Shown here: positions 35,570-47,529 of the stretch, in pieces
Position numbering within the stretch: position 1 is the first letter of the stretch
Layout of the letters: each line of letters begins with the position of its first letter
Assembly: GCA_037043455.1 (NCBI GenBank)
Contig: JAWPHD010001431.1
Coordinates: 124,001 to 188,000 of the forward strand
Length of the DNA stretch: 64,000 nucleotides
Reading direction: 5' to 3'
Source: Cyrtodaria siliqua
Lineage: Eukaryota > Mollusca > Bivalvia > Adapedonta > Hiatellidae
Notes under the pieces: generated by a model
Seen by the model: only the letters and a program-made list of their open reading frames with translations
What the model was told of the DNA's origin: nothing
The model's database searches: none
Program-made: the position numbers and the translations under genes

Positions 35570-36150
35570 CGACAGTTATTTTTATAATCTAGAGGTTGTG
35601 GCTATAGTCTGTCTTGTGCATTGAATCCTATCATATTGGATCTTAGTTAATTTTGATTTTATTATTTAAAAAAATGTAGCCTCAAATGATTTAAAATAAG
35701 TTTCAATCAATAACTCACTCTTAAAATGATTTTAAAAAACTAATTTAATGTAAAATATTTGTCTGGAGAAAATAGACATCTTATTGTACCAAAAAGAAAT
35801 CTCAAATGAAACTTGATCAAAATTGATTTTAATATATTTTATGCTATAAAACTGTGCCACATTAGTTCTATTGAACTTCTGGAAATCATCGCCATGGGAC
35901 AGTAGATAAGGGGATCTCCGGAAGTGTGTTATCTAATGCACATTAGCTGGCTAATTTTCTCCGCCTACACTCGGCTGAAATTGCATACCTTTTTGTGTAA
36001 CATTAAAACTAATTATATTAACATTTTAAAACAGAATTCATAATCCTGAATGAAGAAAGAATAATCAGCACAATTTTTTTTTTAAGACAGCAGTATCACA
36101 TTTTAAAGTTTACTGTTTGTTTGGTGGAGATTTTAATTTTTGCCAAAGGC
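35570..36150. other. No gene seen
   Basis: AT-rich intron sequence; nothing supported. Confidence 0.4.
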
Positions 36151-37790
36151 TCAAGGTGATCTTTTGGGATCACTCTTTGTCCGTCGTCCGTCTGTTGTTG
36201 TCGTCATTAAGTTTTGCTTCAAACGACTTCTCCTCAGAAACCGCCTGGCCAATTTTGACCAAACTTCACGTGAATAATCCTTAGATGAATGTTTTTTAGA
36301 TTTGTTAAAATTAGGTCAAAGCGGTATCCAAGATGGCCGCCATTACCATATATGGTCGAAACCTTAAAAAAACATCTCAAGAACCGCTGTACAGATTTCG
36401 ACAGTTTTTCTTTTAAAATGATCGCCAACGCCTAGACTATCAAGTTTGTTCAAGTGAAGTCCCCAGGGTCCAAAGTTTGTATATTGAGATTTTGCATGTT
36501 TTACATAGACATATATAGGGGGAAAAATCTAAAAAATCTTCTTCTCTGAAACCAAAAGGCACAAGGCTCTCATATATTACATGTAGCATCAGCTTATGGT
36601 CCTCTACTAAGTTTGTTCAAATGGTGACCCTGGGGTCAAAATTTGGCCCCGCCATGGGCATCACAGTTTTACATAGACATATATAGGAAAAAAATAAAAA
36701 AATCTTCTCTGAAACTACAAGAGCCAGAGGTTTAATATTTTGCATTTACTATAAGCTTATGATCCTTTACCAAGTTTGGTCAAATGGTGACCCTGGGGTC
36801 ATATTTGGCCCCGCCCCAGGGGTCACATGTTTTAAATGGTCACATGTTTTACATGTTCAGACTTGTATATGGAAAAACTTAAAAAATCTTCTTCTCTGAA
36901 ACTGCAAGAGCCAGAGGTTTAATATTTTGCATTTGCTGTAAGCTTATGGTCCTCTACCAAGTTTGCTCAAATGGTGACCCAAGATGGCCGCCATAGAAAA
37001 ATCTTTAAATTACTTCTTATACACTGGGAAGATATATATTAGGCTGTGGGTTGAAATCCCACTGGAATTTTTTTTTATTATTATTATTATTCATTTTAAT
37101 TATCATTTCCTGTTTGGATGCATTTTTTTCTTTTGTTTAATTTTTCTAAAGTTTGTTTATTAATATTTTAAACCTTAAAAAAACATCTTCTCAAGAACCG
37201 CTTGACAGATTTCGACAGTTTTTCTTCGAAATGATCGCCAACGCCTAGACTATCAAGTTTGTTCAAGTAATGTTCCCGGGGTCAAAAATGGCCGTACACC
37301 AGGGGTCCAAAGTTTGTATATTGAGATTTTGCATGTTTTACATAGACTTATATAGGGAAAACTTAAAAAGCCTTCTTCTCTGAAATTACAAGAGCCAGAG
37401 GTTTAATGATTTGCACTTGCTTTAGGCTTATGGTCCTCTACCAAGTTTGTTCAGATGGTGACCCTTGGGTCAAATTTGGCTCCACCCCGGGGTTAAATGT
37501 TTTACATAGCCTTGTATATGGAAATACTTAAAAAATATTCTTCTGAAACTACAAGAGCCGGAGGTTTAATGTTTTGCATTTACTATAAGCTTATGGTCCT
37601 CAACCAAGCTTGTTTATATGGGGATCCTGGCATCGTATTTGGCTCCGCCCCAGAGGTCACTGTTTTACATAGACTTATTTAGGGATAATCTTATATAGGG
37701 ATAATCTTCAAAAAATCGTCTTCTCAGAAACGGCTTGGTCAAACTTCACATCGATGATTGTAGACAAATGTTTTTTCAAATTTGTTAAAA
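36150..37790 (+). repeat. Degenerate tandem block H, copy 2
   Basis: It opens with 'GTCCGTCGTCCGTCTGTTGT' and 'AGTTTTGCTTCAAACGACTT', like the block at 25075. Eight or so ~180-bp units follow with 'AAGTTTG(T/C)TCAAATGGTGAC', 'ACATAGACTTGTATA', 'CTGAAACT(G/A)CAAGAGCC' and 'AGGTTTAATATTTTGCATTT'. A T-rich insertion at ~37070-37165 interrupts it. Confidence 0.75.
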
Positions 37791-37799
37791 TAAGTTAAA

Positions 37800-39230
37800 C
37801 GTGACATCCATAAATTATATTCTTTTGAATAATGTTTATGGGCTTAATATCTAGGTCAAGTTCGGAAACCAGCCTGATCGCTCCGGTAACAATGGAGTTA
37901 TGGCACTTTAATTATTGAAAATTGACAGTTTTGATGATGTCTGCTCAATAACTTCAGTATTTGTTTTTCAATCTTGATGGAACTCGTTCAAGTAAAGACA
38001 AGACCAATCGCCCTGTTAATAATGGAGTATTATGTCGCGGCATTGTCCGTCCATCCGTCTGTGCCTGCATTAACTTTTGCGATGTCCGCTGTCACAGTTA
38101 CAAATGATCCACTTTCGACGGGCGTATTTTGTGTCCATTGCACACACTTGTCTTTGTATGCCTCAACCATTGTCTTTATATATAACTGTTTACAAATTAA
38201 CCTGCCAAGTTTCAGGAAAACACTGCATACACATTGACAACATGTAAATATGTCTATGGCTGCATATCCTTGTGATTATATCCAATAATACAAATGATTA
38301 TATTTGTATAGCAATCAAAACATGTGAAAGAAATCACCAAAGTTGCAGCAAACATCTAAATTGGTGTTAATGACATTAGTATATATAACAACATTATTAT
38401 AGCCTCCATCTATGGGCAGAGTGGGGGCTTTAAGTCTGCCCTATTATTGATGGGCTATTAAATAGTATTTATTCAGTGAAAAGGATCAAAGAAATTATCA
38501 ACAGACTTGTGAGAAACAGCTTGGGATGGCAACAGATTGCAAATTACTTCTGCACACAAGCCCTCTGATTATGGTGATAAATACCCACTTATAAGATGAC
38601 AGCTTGGCCCCTAAACAGGGAGTTATCCATGGGAATTTTAGAAAATACATTTGCTTATCTGTTATTAGGGATCTGTTTAGTTTATGTTGTTAATTGTTTT
38701 ATATATGTTTTTTGTCTGTTTTTTAGTGTGTGCAGCAAAATGAGATAAATCCATTTGACATATGCCATTAGAATCATATATATTTTTTAATCTAAATTGT
38801 GTTAATTACAATACAACATGTATGTTTATACTCTGGTAATATGTCTGCAAAACACACATCAAATATATTAAAAGTAGCAAGGAAGATTTATATAAAGTAT
38901 AAACATTTGTGAACATTGATTGATATGCTAAAAACAATATTAAAAGATAAGTAAAGTGTTATTTATTAATTAATATCTTTAACTATTTGATATTCATGTA
39001 ATTTAAAAAAAAAATCTCAATATTAAAAGATAGGTAAAGTGTTATTTATTAATTAATATCTTTAACTATTTGGTATTCATGTAATTTTAAAAAAAAAAAT
39101 CACTATTTTAAGTTGATAATATTATAATAGAAACTCAAAATTTAAAGGTTTTTTTAAGGTCTAAACATTTTATTTATTTATTAAAAAACAACAGCAATAT
39201 ATTCAGGAAACTTTGAAGTAACATCAAAGC
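37800..39230. other. No gene seen; one recent two-copy duplication
   Basis: At 38940-39100 a ~79-bp AT-rich unit ('AATATTAAAAGATAAGTAAA' ... 'AACTATTTGATATTCATGTA') occurs twice in tandem with few differences. The 87-codon frame at 37974-38237 has no recognisable domain or splice context. Confidence 0.45.
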
Positions 39231-39234
39231 AAAT

Positions 39235-39245
39235 TATATAAAAGG
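39235..39245 (+). promoter_or_regulatory. Candidate TATA box for the exon B transcript
   Basis: TATATAAAAGG matches a strong TATA consensus and lies ~850 bases before the exon B start codon, in a stretch without recognised transposons. Initiation would be expected near 39265-39275. In AT-rich DNA such a match can arise by chance, so this is only a candidate. Confidence 0.25.
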
Positions 39246-40091
39246 ACAGATAAAATCATGTGTTTTCCCTGAGGCCATCCCTTATGTGGGTATAATTACA
39301 TTAATCATGTACAGGCATTCATGTGGAGGCATTTTTTCTGCTTTCAAAGAAATTTTCTATGAGCAGGTGGTGCATTTGTTATGAATGAGTGTGGCCTTTT
39401 GATTGGCTAATGGTAGTGTCTATTGACCAATGAAAACATTTGGTGCAGCTTTCAAATGGAGTAGAAGTCTTTGTCTGTCCTGATGTGTTGGGATGTTGTA
39501 TATCAGTGAATGAATGAGCAGAAAAGAAAGAGAGATTTGCTTCTTATCTGGGAAATATAGATAAATATGTGCATATGAATGTGAAGATATGATAGTGTAG
39601 ACTGGATTAAGACAACTTTTGTGTGGATTTAAGCTTGTGATAGTGTGGAGATTGTATGTTGTATCTGGTCACTTGTCACACTTCAGTGATTCAGCTGACC
39701 AGGATTGGCCACTGTGATTTTATGGGGACAGGCTTTTTCATTGTTGTGAGTGTGTAAATAGGTGAAAATCTGTAAATAGTTGAGTGTTTTCTCTACACAA
39801 GATTTATTACACATGTAAACAGTTGAGACAGTGAAGTTAGTGGTGCTTGAACAGTGTTAAACCTGGATGGCAAAGTTTAAAAAGATTCAGTTTAGCAGAT
39901 GATTTTAAGAACTTGGAAGAGAAATACATATTTGTGGATAATTCAAGGATATTTAGTGAGATTTATAAGTGGATGTTACTTTTATGCTTCTGAAACTTTA
40001 CTTGTGTGACTACTCCATAGTCAACCACCATTGTTTAACAGAGTCAGCACTAGGCTGACTTGTTTATGTAGTGTCAGAAGCAGCATGTAAA

Positions 40092-40418
40092 ATGTTGTAC
40101 AACTCAGTCAGTCCCGACTCCACGCAGACCGACACAGACAAACAAGATTTACTTGACCTTAAAAAGAAGAAAATAGAAGCATGTGATAAACTTGGCGAAT
40201 TCATCAAGCAGTGCAAAGACGAGCCAACCGACTTTCATAAACCTAGTAAAGATGCATTCTGTGTTTATCGGGAGAGGATGCGTGATGCACACTCCGTGCA
40301 CAATAGCCCATGCAAGTCGAGGTTGTCTGTAGACACGTGCGTGGCTACAAGACTTGGCACGTGCAAACCTGTCAAGCGTTCACGAGATTACGACAGTCCA
40401 GTTTCTACACTAGAAGAG
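40092..40418 (+). CDS. Alternative N-terminal coding exon B (109 codons) of the same gene
   Basis: The reading frame is open from 40059, after a TGA at 40056-40058, to the donor GAAGAG|GTATAA at 40418/40419. The first in-frame ATG is 40092, with A at -3. The peptide starts MLYNSVSPDS, has a lysine-rich segment (LDLKKKKIEACDK) and ends with a basic patch, KPVKRSRDYD, that could act as a nuclear signal (inference). Codon usage looks coding rather than random, with few low-complexity runs. The exon ends in phase 0 and so can join the large exon at 56697. Every AG just upstream (exon starts 40042, 40048, 40054, 40072, 40078, 40081, 40084) is out of phase with exon A. A separate first exon is therefore the simplest reading. 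Whether it belongs to the same gene as exon A rests on splice phase and order only. Confidence 0.62.
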
Positions 40419-40721
40419 GTATAATCAATTTATAATGATGGTTGCATCGCTTTCGAAGAAGGTGGCGAGGTGGAGGCAACATTTATGTTAATGTTTTTAA
40501 TATTGCTAAATTTAAATTCTTTCAGAATTCGATTTTGTATATATTTGTCTTCAGTATCATAAGCCATTTGCATTTTAGCAAAATTATGGCCTATATAGGC
40601 GACAGGTGGGCTTTCTTGTAATTTGATCAAAACATTTGTATTTTGTACTGCAGTAAAACTAGTAAAAAATCCTGTTTTAAATACATTCACAACTATTTCT
40701 GATTGGATTTGTATAAGGATA

Positions 40722-41680
40722 GGTCACTCTGTTCTGGCACAGAGAGTCACATCCCTGACAAGATGGTTTGCCTGCTCGGTCACTCTGTTCTGGCACAGAG
40801 TCTGAGAGTCACATCCCTGACAAGATGGTTTGCCTGCTCGGTCACTCTGTTCTGGCACAGAGAGTCACATCCCTGACAAGATGTTTGCCTGCTCGTCACT
40901 CTGTTCTGGTACAGAGTCACATCCCTGACAATATTGGTTTGCCTACTCGGTCACTCTGTTCTGGCACAGAGAGTCACATCCCTGACAATATTGGTTTGCC
41001 TACTCGGTCACTCTGTTCTGGTACAGAGAGTCACATCCCTGACAATATTGGTTTGCCTACTCGGTCACTCTGTTCTGGTACAGAGAGTCACATCCCTGAC
41101 AAGATGGTTTGCCTGCTCGGTCACTGTTCTGGTACAGAGAGTCACATCCCTGACAAGATGGTTTGCCTGCTCGGTCACTCTGTTCTGGCACAGAGAGTCA
41201 CATCCCTGACAAGATGGTTTGCCTGCTCGGTCACTCTGTTCTGGTACAGAGAGTCACATCCCTGACAAGATGGTTTGCCTGCTAGTCACTCTGTTCTGGT
41301 ACAGAGAGTCACATCCCTGACAATATTGGTTTGCCTACTCGGTCACTCTGTTCTGGTACAGAGAGTCACATCCCTGACAAGATGGTTTGCCTGCTAGTCA
41401 CTCTGTTCTGGCACAGAGTCACATCCCTGACAATATTGGTTTGCCTACTCGGTCACTCTGTTCTGGCACAGAGAGTCACATCCCTGACAAGATGGTTTGC
41501 CTGCTCGGTCACTCTGTTCTGGCACAGAGAGTCACATCCCTGACAAGATGGTTTGCCTGCTCGGTCACTCTGTTCTGGCACAGAGTCACATCCCTGACAA
41601 GATGGTTTGCCTGCTCGGTCACTCTGTTCTGGCACAGAGTCACATCCCTGACAAGATGTTTGCCCGCTCAGTCAAGAAAT
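40722..41680 (+). repeat. 56-bp minisatellite, ~17 copies, inside the intron after exon B
   Basis: The unit reads 'GGTCACTCTGTTCTGGCACA', 'GAGAGTCACATCCCTGACAA' and 'GATGGTTTGCCTGCTC'. Variants (TATTGG for GATGG, TACTC for TGCTC, loss of an AGAG pair) are shared by runs of neighbouring copies. All reading frames stay open, which yields long spurious frames such as 40768-41265. It starts 303 bases after the exon B donor. Confidence 0.92.
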
Positions 41681-41767
41681 GAAGTTTCAGTAGATGCTGC
41701 GTCTACAACTTTCACTGCAACAGGTTCAAATGATCCTACTGAGAGCTCAAGTTGTCAAGTGAGAAAG

Positions 41768-41892
41768 TGACGATTCTTACGGATGGTGGGAGATATACAG
41801 TACTGGTACTACCCAGAAAACTAAAGCGGTCTGCCACTACCACAAAAAAATTGACCGTCGTATATGGCCTAAATTGAAATACCATTTTGTCG
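41768..41892 (+). mobile_element. SINE family alpha, 3' part
   Basis: 'GACGATTCTTACGGATGGTG', 'AGTACTGGTACTACCCAGAA', 'AGCGGTCTGCCACTACCACA' and 'TTGACCGTCGTATATGGCC' match the family order. Confidence 0.65.
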
Positions 41893-41909
41893 GAGTTTAT
41901 TATATAATG

Positions 41910-42272
41910 CAGGGTTTGACATTAACAGTTGTCCCCTTGTCCCGTGCCATGTAGATTCTACTGGGGACAAGTTAATTGTCCCAGGTGACCTACGGACAAC
42001 TAAATTTTATAACAAGAAATGAATTTTACATCTTTAAAACTTGTGACTGAAAAAATGTCAAAACATTGGTGAGCACATTGCAAATGACAAATAAAAACCA
42101 TCTTGTTTTCTTGGTGGAATGCACTGAGGTAATGTAATATCACTTTCATGATTGATCTTGTTTTTTGTATCACTTTTACATGAAGTGCGGGGACAAGTAA
42201 ATTTGTCTGGGGACAAGTTACTTGTCCTATGGACAAGGACAAGTTGCTGAAAAAAGTTAATTTCAAACCCTG
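41910..42272 (+). mobile_element. hAT-like MITE with GGACAAGT subterminal motif
   Basis: Left CAGGGTTTGACATTAAC and right (reversed) CAGGGTTTGAAATTAAC differ at one base. The flanks are TAATG (41905-41909) and TAATA (42273-42277). GGACAAGT/ACTTGTCC motifs occur about eight times, clustered at both ends. 363 bp, no transposase. Confidence 0.75.
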
Positions 42273-42342
42273 TAATATACATACACGTTATTTCATTTTG
42301 TTTCCTTTCCGACATTTCCAAGTTCACCCATGGATGTAAAAC

Positions 42343-42500
42343 CAGGGGTGTCATTAAGCGGCGGTAGGCGGGGATTTCCCCTTGCTACTTTGACTGGTCC
42401 AATATGAATACTTTTAGTAATTTGTATACAAGTATCAGTCAAAATACCCAGCTACTCTGCTCTGTGGGCCGCTTACTTGAAAAGTTAATGATACCCCTGA
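42343..42500 (+). mobile_element. Short hAT-like MITE, 158 bp, 5-bp duplication AAAAC
   Basis: AAAAC at 42338-42342 and 42501-42505 flank CAGGGGTGTCATTAA and, reversed, CAGGGGTATCATTAA. GCGGC/GCCGC and GGGGATTTCCCC motifs lie just inside the ends. Confidence 0.78.
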
Positions 42501-42509
42501 AAACAGGTA

Positions 42510-43440
42510 TTTTTTTCTTTCTTTTTTTATCTACATACCATCTTCTATACATTCATCATTGTGCTGCCCTCTTTATTCTAGTCTTTTTCAGTGATTGTAT
42601 TTTTCTGACTTGATATATGTTTCATAATACTTTAGACATTTTCTGAGGCCCCCATCCCCTGTCCCCCAGGGCAGTATATCACAGGTTTGTACAGGTGGTC
42701 ATTTGTACAGGTGGTCATAAATTGGTTATTGATAAATCTGCTAAGCACATGTCACATCAAAGGACCCCCTGACTGGACACTGGTGTAACATCTCACTGAC
42801 CATCAAGCTGCAGTGTGTCCATGATCAATCACATTCATGAAGATGCTCATTACCCATCATGCAGTGGGCTCCCTTTCTAGTTTAGCCCTGTGGGGTACTC
42901 ATAATCAGCAATTTGAATATTGAATTAACCAATTAATATATATCTATAATGTTTGTTTTAGAGGTTACATTCTTTCTTTTTTTGAAATCTGAAATAGTTT
43001 TATTGTTTGTTTTAGATGTGTAGATAAAAACATAGCACACATATTTGATATAAATGTTTAGTCTCAACCATCTAAAAAGATCAACAATCACTGAAATGTT
43101 TTTGTTAGGTTGCATTAAAAAAATGTGTCATTTATTTTTAATGATATAACACTCATTAATTAATATTGCTATAAATCTGTTTGAAATAATGTAGTAGATG
43201 GATAATGAAAAATAATTTGCCTCAGTCCCATCTCGCTTATCACTGCGGTGGGAAAGAACAAGAAAGAGTTTGAGCAACTACTCTTTCCATTGTAAGTGTT
43301 GACATTCATGGTTGGTTATCAAATGCTCTAATACATGTATCTAATATGGTGTATATGCCTATACAATAAGAAAATCGGAACTCGCGAAAGTGACTGGGGT
43401 TCCTTTTCCCTCCGAAAATGGTACATGTTCACGATGATGC
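42510..43440. other. No gene seen
   Basis: AT-rich intron DNA. Nothing supported beyond a 'TTTGTACAGGTGGTCAT' doublet at ~42688-42720. Confidence 0.4.
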
Positions 43441-43452
43441 ACACTACCATGG

Positions 43453-44476
43453 CAGGGCCTTCCCCAGCCATTTATGGCGTAGCGGCGCCGCGATCCCTTA
43501 ACTTTTGAAACAGACATGCCGCGATCCTTAATCTGACCGCGACCCTTTAAAACCGTGCCGCGATCCCTTAAAAGTGGGTCAAAACATTCATTTCCCAGTG
43601 TTAATTAACGACATACCTGATCAAATAAGGCCTTGAAGCATAAACTCCTGACAAGCATACGTCCTAAGCTCCTGATTGGAGTGTTTTCATAAGGATTAGA
43701 GGGGCAGAGGTGTTTATTACCTCCGCGTTCAAGAATTCAACCATGCGTACATGACCTGTAAACGTATTACGTCATCAAATGTGAAAACAATTTACTTATG
43801 TTATATTTTATTGTAGCGTTGAATTAACGTGCCTCCATCCACTTTATCGTGTTTTAAATAGATAATGATGAGAAAGTAATCTCACAAACGCAAATTATTC
43901 GATAATCACATAAAATTATAAGAATCTCGGGGTTGCAGATTATAAATTTAGGTTACTTCCGGTTTTGAATTTGCTTCCGTGTTTCAACTAAAACGATTAA
44001 TTATGATTAATTATGAATAAAGACAGCAATTTTATAACACTTAAATAAACTTATAACCGTTTCCTACCTCTTTTTTCTTTGAAAACGCTAATGACTTGAT
44101 GTAGTTAACATGACTTATCGTAAGACAATGTCAGCGTAAAAAATCCGGATATTCCTTATTTCGGATGCTTAAAAAACACACGACACTGCGTTTTCAAGTG
44201 TTTTTTTAAAATGTTATTCACTTAAAAATAATATAATTACTCCTGCTTAACTTCACCACATCTATAATGAAGTGTTTACAAGATAAATAAAATCTAGAAC
44301 AGCAAAGGAAACGCTGTATAAAGTTGTGTTATCATCTTTTTCCAGAAAAAAAACAAAACAAAAAAAAAACAGTAAAAAAATCTACATGTACTATCTATGG
44401 CAGACTGGTAGATATATTTAAAACAATTTTTAAATGTGTCAAGTGTATGCCAAAACCCGTATTGGGGAAGGCCCTG
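43453..44476 (+). mobile_element. hAT-like element, 1024 bp, 5-bp duplication CATGG
   Basis: CATGG at 43448-43452 and 44477-44481 flank CAGGGCCTTCCCCA ... TGGGGAAGGCCCTG, a perfect 14-bp inverted repeat. CCGCGATCC(CTTAA) occurs four times within the first ~115 bases (near 43488, 43510, 43558 and a CCGCGACCC form at 43547), a likely transposase-binding cluster. Both strands lack a transposase-like frame. Confidence 0.86.
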
Positions 44477-44599
44477 CATGGTGAAATGCAGGCAATGCAA
44501 GTTGCACATGAGAGCAGCTGCATGCTTTTTAAACAAACTAAAATTGATAAAAATTACATCAAAAAATAATTCACTGATGTGTGTATGCATGCTAGGATG

Positions 44600-45340
44600 T
44601 TAATTTGCTAATTCACTGACACTTGTTTATCCACTGATCACTATGTGCAGATGTGCATATCTCTCAGACTCGGCATTTCCTATATAGACATGTGGCAGTC
44701 TCTATATCCAGTTTTATATCACCTTGGGGAAACTGGTCAGGCAGACTGGAATGGGGCATAAATGCATGTTTTTAAATGCGTTTTTAAATGCATGTTTTCT
44801 CCTATTTGCTCATGAATGGATTCCCTGAGGGACTATTATTATATTTGCAATGTTCAATGCATCAAAATACTCTCAAAATTAATAGAACCTTCCCGTAAGT
44901 TTAGACAGGATAGTTCCTGGATGATACAGATATATGGAATTTTGATAAATATTTTTGAGATTTACTACTTCTGTGGGTGTACTACTGCATTAGTATTGCA
45001 GAGCTGTAGATCATTTTTCACTGCAATGAGTATTTACTCATCAGATTCAAAATGAATGAGTAACAATTAACTCAATCCGAGTAAACCGTTTCTTTAAAGA
45101 GTTCATGCTTTCAGATTGATACATTTTAAAAGAAACAACTATTCTCATTAAATGGAAGTTAAGTAAAAACAAAAGAAACACTCTGACCTTAATATTTAAG
45201 ACACATGCTTGGAACAATATCCATCACGTAAATATGGTATAATCTGTTCCACAGGACAATATGCATACAACTATAATACTCATGATTTTTAAAAGTTTAG
45301 AGTTTTTGTAGTGAGTTGATGAGTTATGATACTCATAAAT
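44600..45340. other. No gene seen
   Basis: AT-rich intron DNA without recognised repeats. Confidence 0.4.
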
Positions 45341-45344
45341 TAGG

Positions 45345-45783
45345 CCAAATAAAATTATACCAGTGTTTACTGTAACATTGCTGAAAAAAATCGGGTAGGT
45401 AGGTAGGCATTTTATTTTATTTTTTATTTTATTTTTTGGCGAAGTTAATTTAAGGTGGCGATGAGCTTTGATGAATGGGAAAATGTGGTATTTTAAAAAC
45501 TACAATAGATAACAAATGAAATTATGTAAGTGTTATTGTTTCCCAAAAGGCATGGCAACAACTGGCTCTTTTCCCAATCACTTGCAATTATTGCAAAGGG
45601 GTAAAACCGTTTAATTTTATTTTTCGCAAGTCCGAAAAAGAGGGTCAGTTCCAACAGCAGGACAATGAGCACATGAGTCGGCCTTGATCGCGTGAAAATA
45701 ATTATTTAAAAAAAAAAGTAGTCCGGGGTGTTTTCAGCGGGTTGGTCTGGTTACAGTAAACTCAGGTATAATTTTATTTGGCC
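45345..45783 (+). mobile_element. TWA-family MITE, copy 4, with 34-bp inverted repeats
   Basis: TTA at 45342-45344 and 45784-45786 flank GGCCAAATAAAATTATACC and its inverse. The 34-base arms (45345-45378 and 45750-45783) match at 32 positions. The interior keeps 'GGGTAGGTAGGTAGGCATTT' followed by a T/A run. This is the best-preserved family member. Confidence 0.82.
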
Positions 45784-46689
45784 TTAGTAAATCTGATGGA
45801 TTTTATAAAAACTTATGAATAAAATACTCAAAAACTCAGTTTATCTACAGCTCGGAGTATTGTAATTGTTATCCATACTTTTCTATTCCATATTTGATTC
45901 TAACGGGAATACTGAAAGACAAAAATGAAATGTTTTTTTTATGTCTAGGGAATCATATACAGTTATATTGGGACAGATAGGAACCTTAGGGAGATGATAT
46001 GAAGGAAGAATATCCCCTCAGACATGTCTCCGCCACGGAGCGGACCCATGTGAGTAGAGGAACCGAGCTATCGGCCGAAACACATCTCTGGAGACATGTA
46101 TGTCATGTACACATGTATCTCCTATTCCCAAGCCCCTACTTCTGTCATATTGTCTCCCTTTGTTCTATTCGGTTTTCATTCTTGCTAAGAAGAAAATTAA
46201 TAAGAAAAAACTTTGTTAATGCATCCTTTAAATATTAAATATAAATATTTAATTTAATTTTGGGATCCCCATTATAAGCATTACCACACAGTATCCGATT
46301 TTGATAGTCCCAAACTTTATCTATCTTTAAACAGTTGTTTCCCCTGGAATGGAGCCTACATAACTCTGGCCAGCTAGTGTGCAATTGATGCTGGACAGCT
46401 AGCGTGGAATTGATGCTTTGTTCCTATCTATGCACGTGGCTGATAACGGGCATGGTTGTGTTCAAATTCAATGAGGCTTGCTGATAAGACCTCATACACC
46501 AGTCTCTTCACACAGGAGCATGTGGGGATGCTTTTGTTGTTGTTGGTTTCAAATTAACATCATAATGTTTGTTGTCTATGTATCAGTCACCAACAGACGC
46601 CATGCAGATAAATTCTTGAAAGCTTTCAAGGAATCGGTCAGTCCATTCATTTAATTTCATTACATTCATTCGTTCATTCATACGATAGC

Positions 46690-46880
46690 ACCGCAGATTC
46701 AGGGTTCACGTCCACCTTGTTCCACTTTTCTTAAGTGTGTTCTTTCGCTAAGGCACTTGGCTTAGCCTGGGGACGTAAACCGGGTGGTCCTGTGTATCAG
46801 AATATATTCTCCACGGCTGAAGCATGTAAACAACCATATGAATTGATTCAAACACTGAGAATAGTGCACGGTTACTGGAT
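46690..46880 (+). mobile_element. Old SINE family gamma copy, left part
   Basis: 'GTGTTCTTTCGCTAAGGCAC', 'GGGGACGTAAACCGGGTGGT', 'CCTGTGTATCAGAATATATT' and 'GCACGGTTACTGGAT' follow the gamma body in order but are diverged. It is interrupted at 46880 and resumes at 47530 with 'CCTCTCTGAGGTGGCTCAAA' and ATAACCTAAG. Confidence 0.6.
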
Positions 46881-47514
46881 TTGTTGTTAATTCTAAGTTT
46901 TTAAGTCCCTCCGCCAACTAAAACGCCTGGAGAACCCTGGTCGCTATGGGCACAATAGAGTCTGGACTTCTCTAGATGAGTGTGTTGGTTGATCTGGTGC
47001 TGCTGCTGTGGCTGTCGCTTCTGTTGTGTGTATGTAGATGGTTGTCGCTTTCGCTCTGTGTAGTTCTCGCTGCGGCGGTGAAGTGGTCTGGAATGGTCTG
47101 GCGTGGTGGTCTGCTGCTGGCGTGGTGGTCTGCATCCGCTACGGTGTCCTACATCCTCTACGATTTGGTGACGGTCTTGCTTAGGGCCACACCCATCACA
47201 GTATGACCCCTGCGCCGCACACACCGCCCGACGTCCTGTCACCTTTGGTCTTCTGTCGAATGTAGGCCTCGACCTTCGCTTCGATACCCGGGATTATGGT
47301 TGCGTCCCTGATATCTAGACTCCGACTCCGGCCCTCGGACTTCTGACTTCCAGGGTCTGTAGACATCAGATGATGTGTGCTGTGATGGGACGCAGGAGAC
47401 ACCTTCACATTCAGTCAACCGATATTCAATTCAAACCTGAGAATGACAAGTTCTCAGTTATTGAATATCGGCAGTGCCCTCTCCACGACGTGCACGTAGT
47501 GAAGATCTAGAGAA
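46881..47514 (-). mobile_element. Retroposed insert of unknown origin, 634 bp, 15-bp duplication
   Basis: GCACGGTTACTGGAT at 46866-46880 and 47515-47529 flanks an insert that splits an old SINE. Read on the minus strand it ends in a short AACAACAA tail, so it probably arose by target-primed reverse transcription. It is clearly more GC-rich than surrounding DNA. Minus-strand frames at 47196-47408 (70 codons) and 46901-47242 (113 codons, Gln/Thr/Arg-rich) overlap in different frames. They could be a broken coding sequence. I recognise no protein family; a truncated LINE or processed transcript are both possible. Confidence 0.7.
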
Positions 47515-47529
47515 GCACGGTTACTGGAT

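Larger units (their letters stand above)
30947..40091 (+). other. Intron A, first part, and probable upstream promoter region of exon B
   Basis: No further exon with both splice signals and an extended frame was found here. The stretch carries minisatellites (30975-31545, 33398-35560), the transposons and tandem blocks listed separately, and ordinary AT-rich DNA. The last ~800 bases (39270-40091) contain no recognised repeat and would be 5' UTR of exon B if the TATA-like box near 39.24 kb is used. Confidence 0.4.

Noticed and set aside
34880..35570. Minus-strand frames with INQS-rich peptides
   Set aside because: Translation of the 35-bp minisatellite and of the T-run in the hAT-like element.
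30767..40418. Single transcript joining exon A to exon B
   Set aside because: No AG between the in-frame TGA at 40056-40058 and 40092 gives the required phase 0.
40768..41265. 165-codon frame as a repetitive protein gene
   Set aside because: It is a read-through of the 56-bp minisatellite; the peptide changes frame from unit to unit and there is no promoter or splice context.
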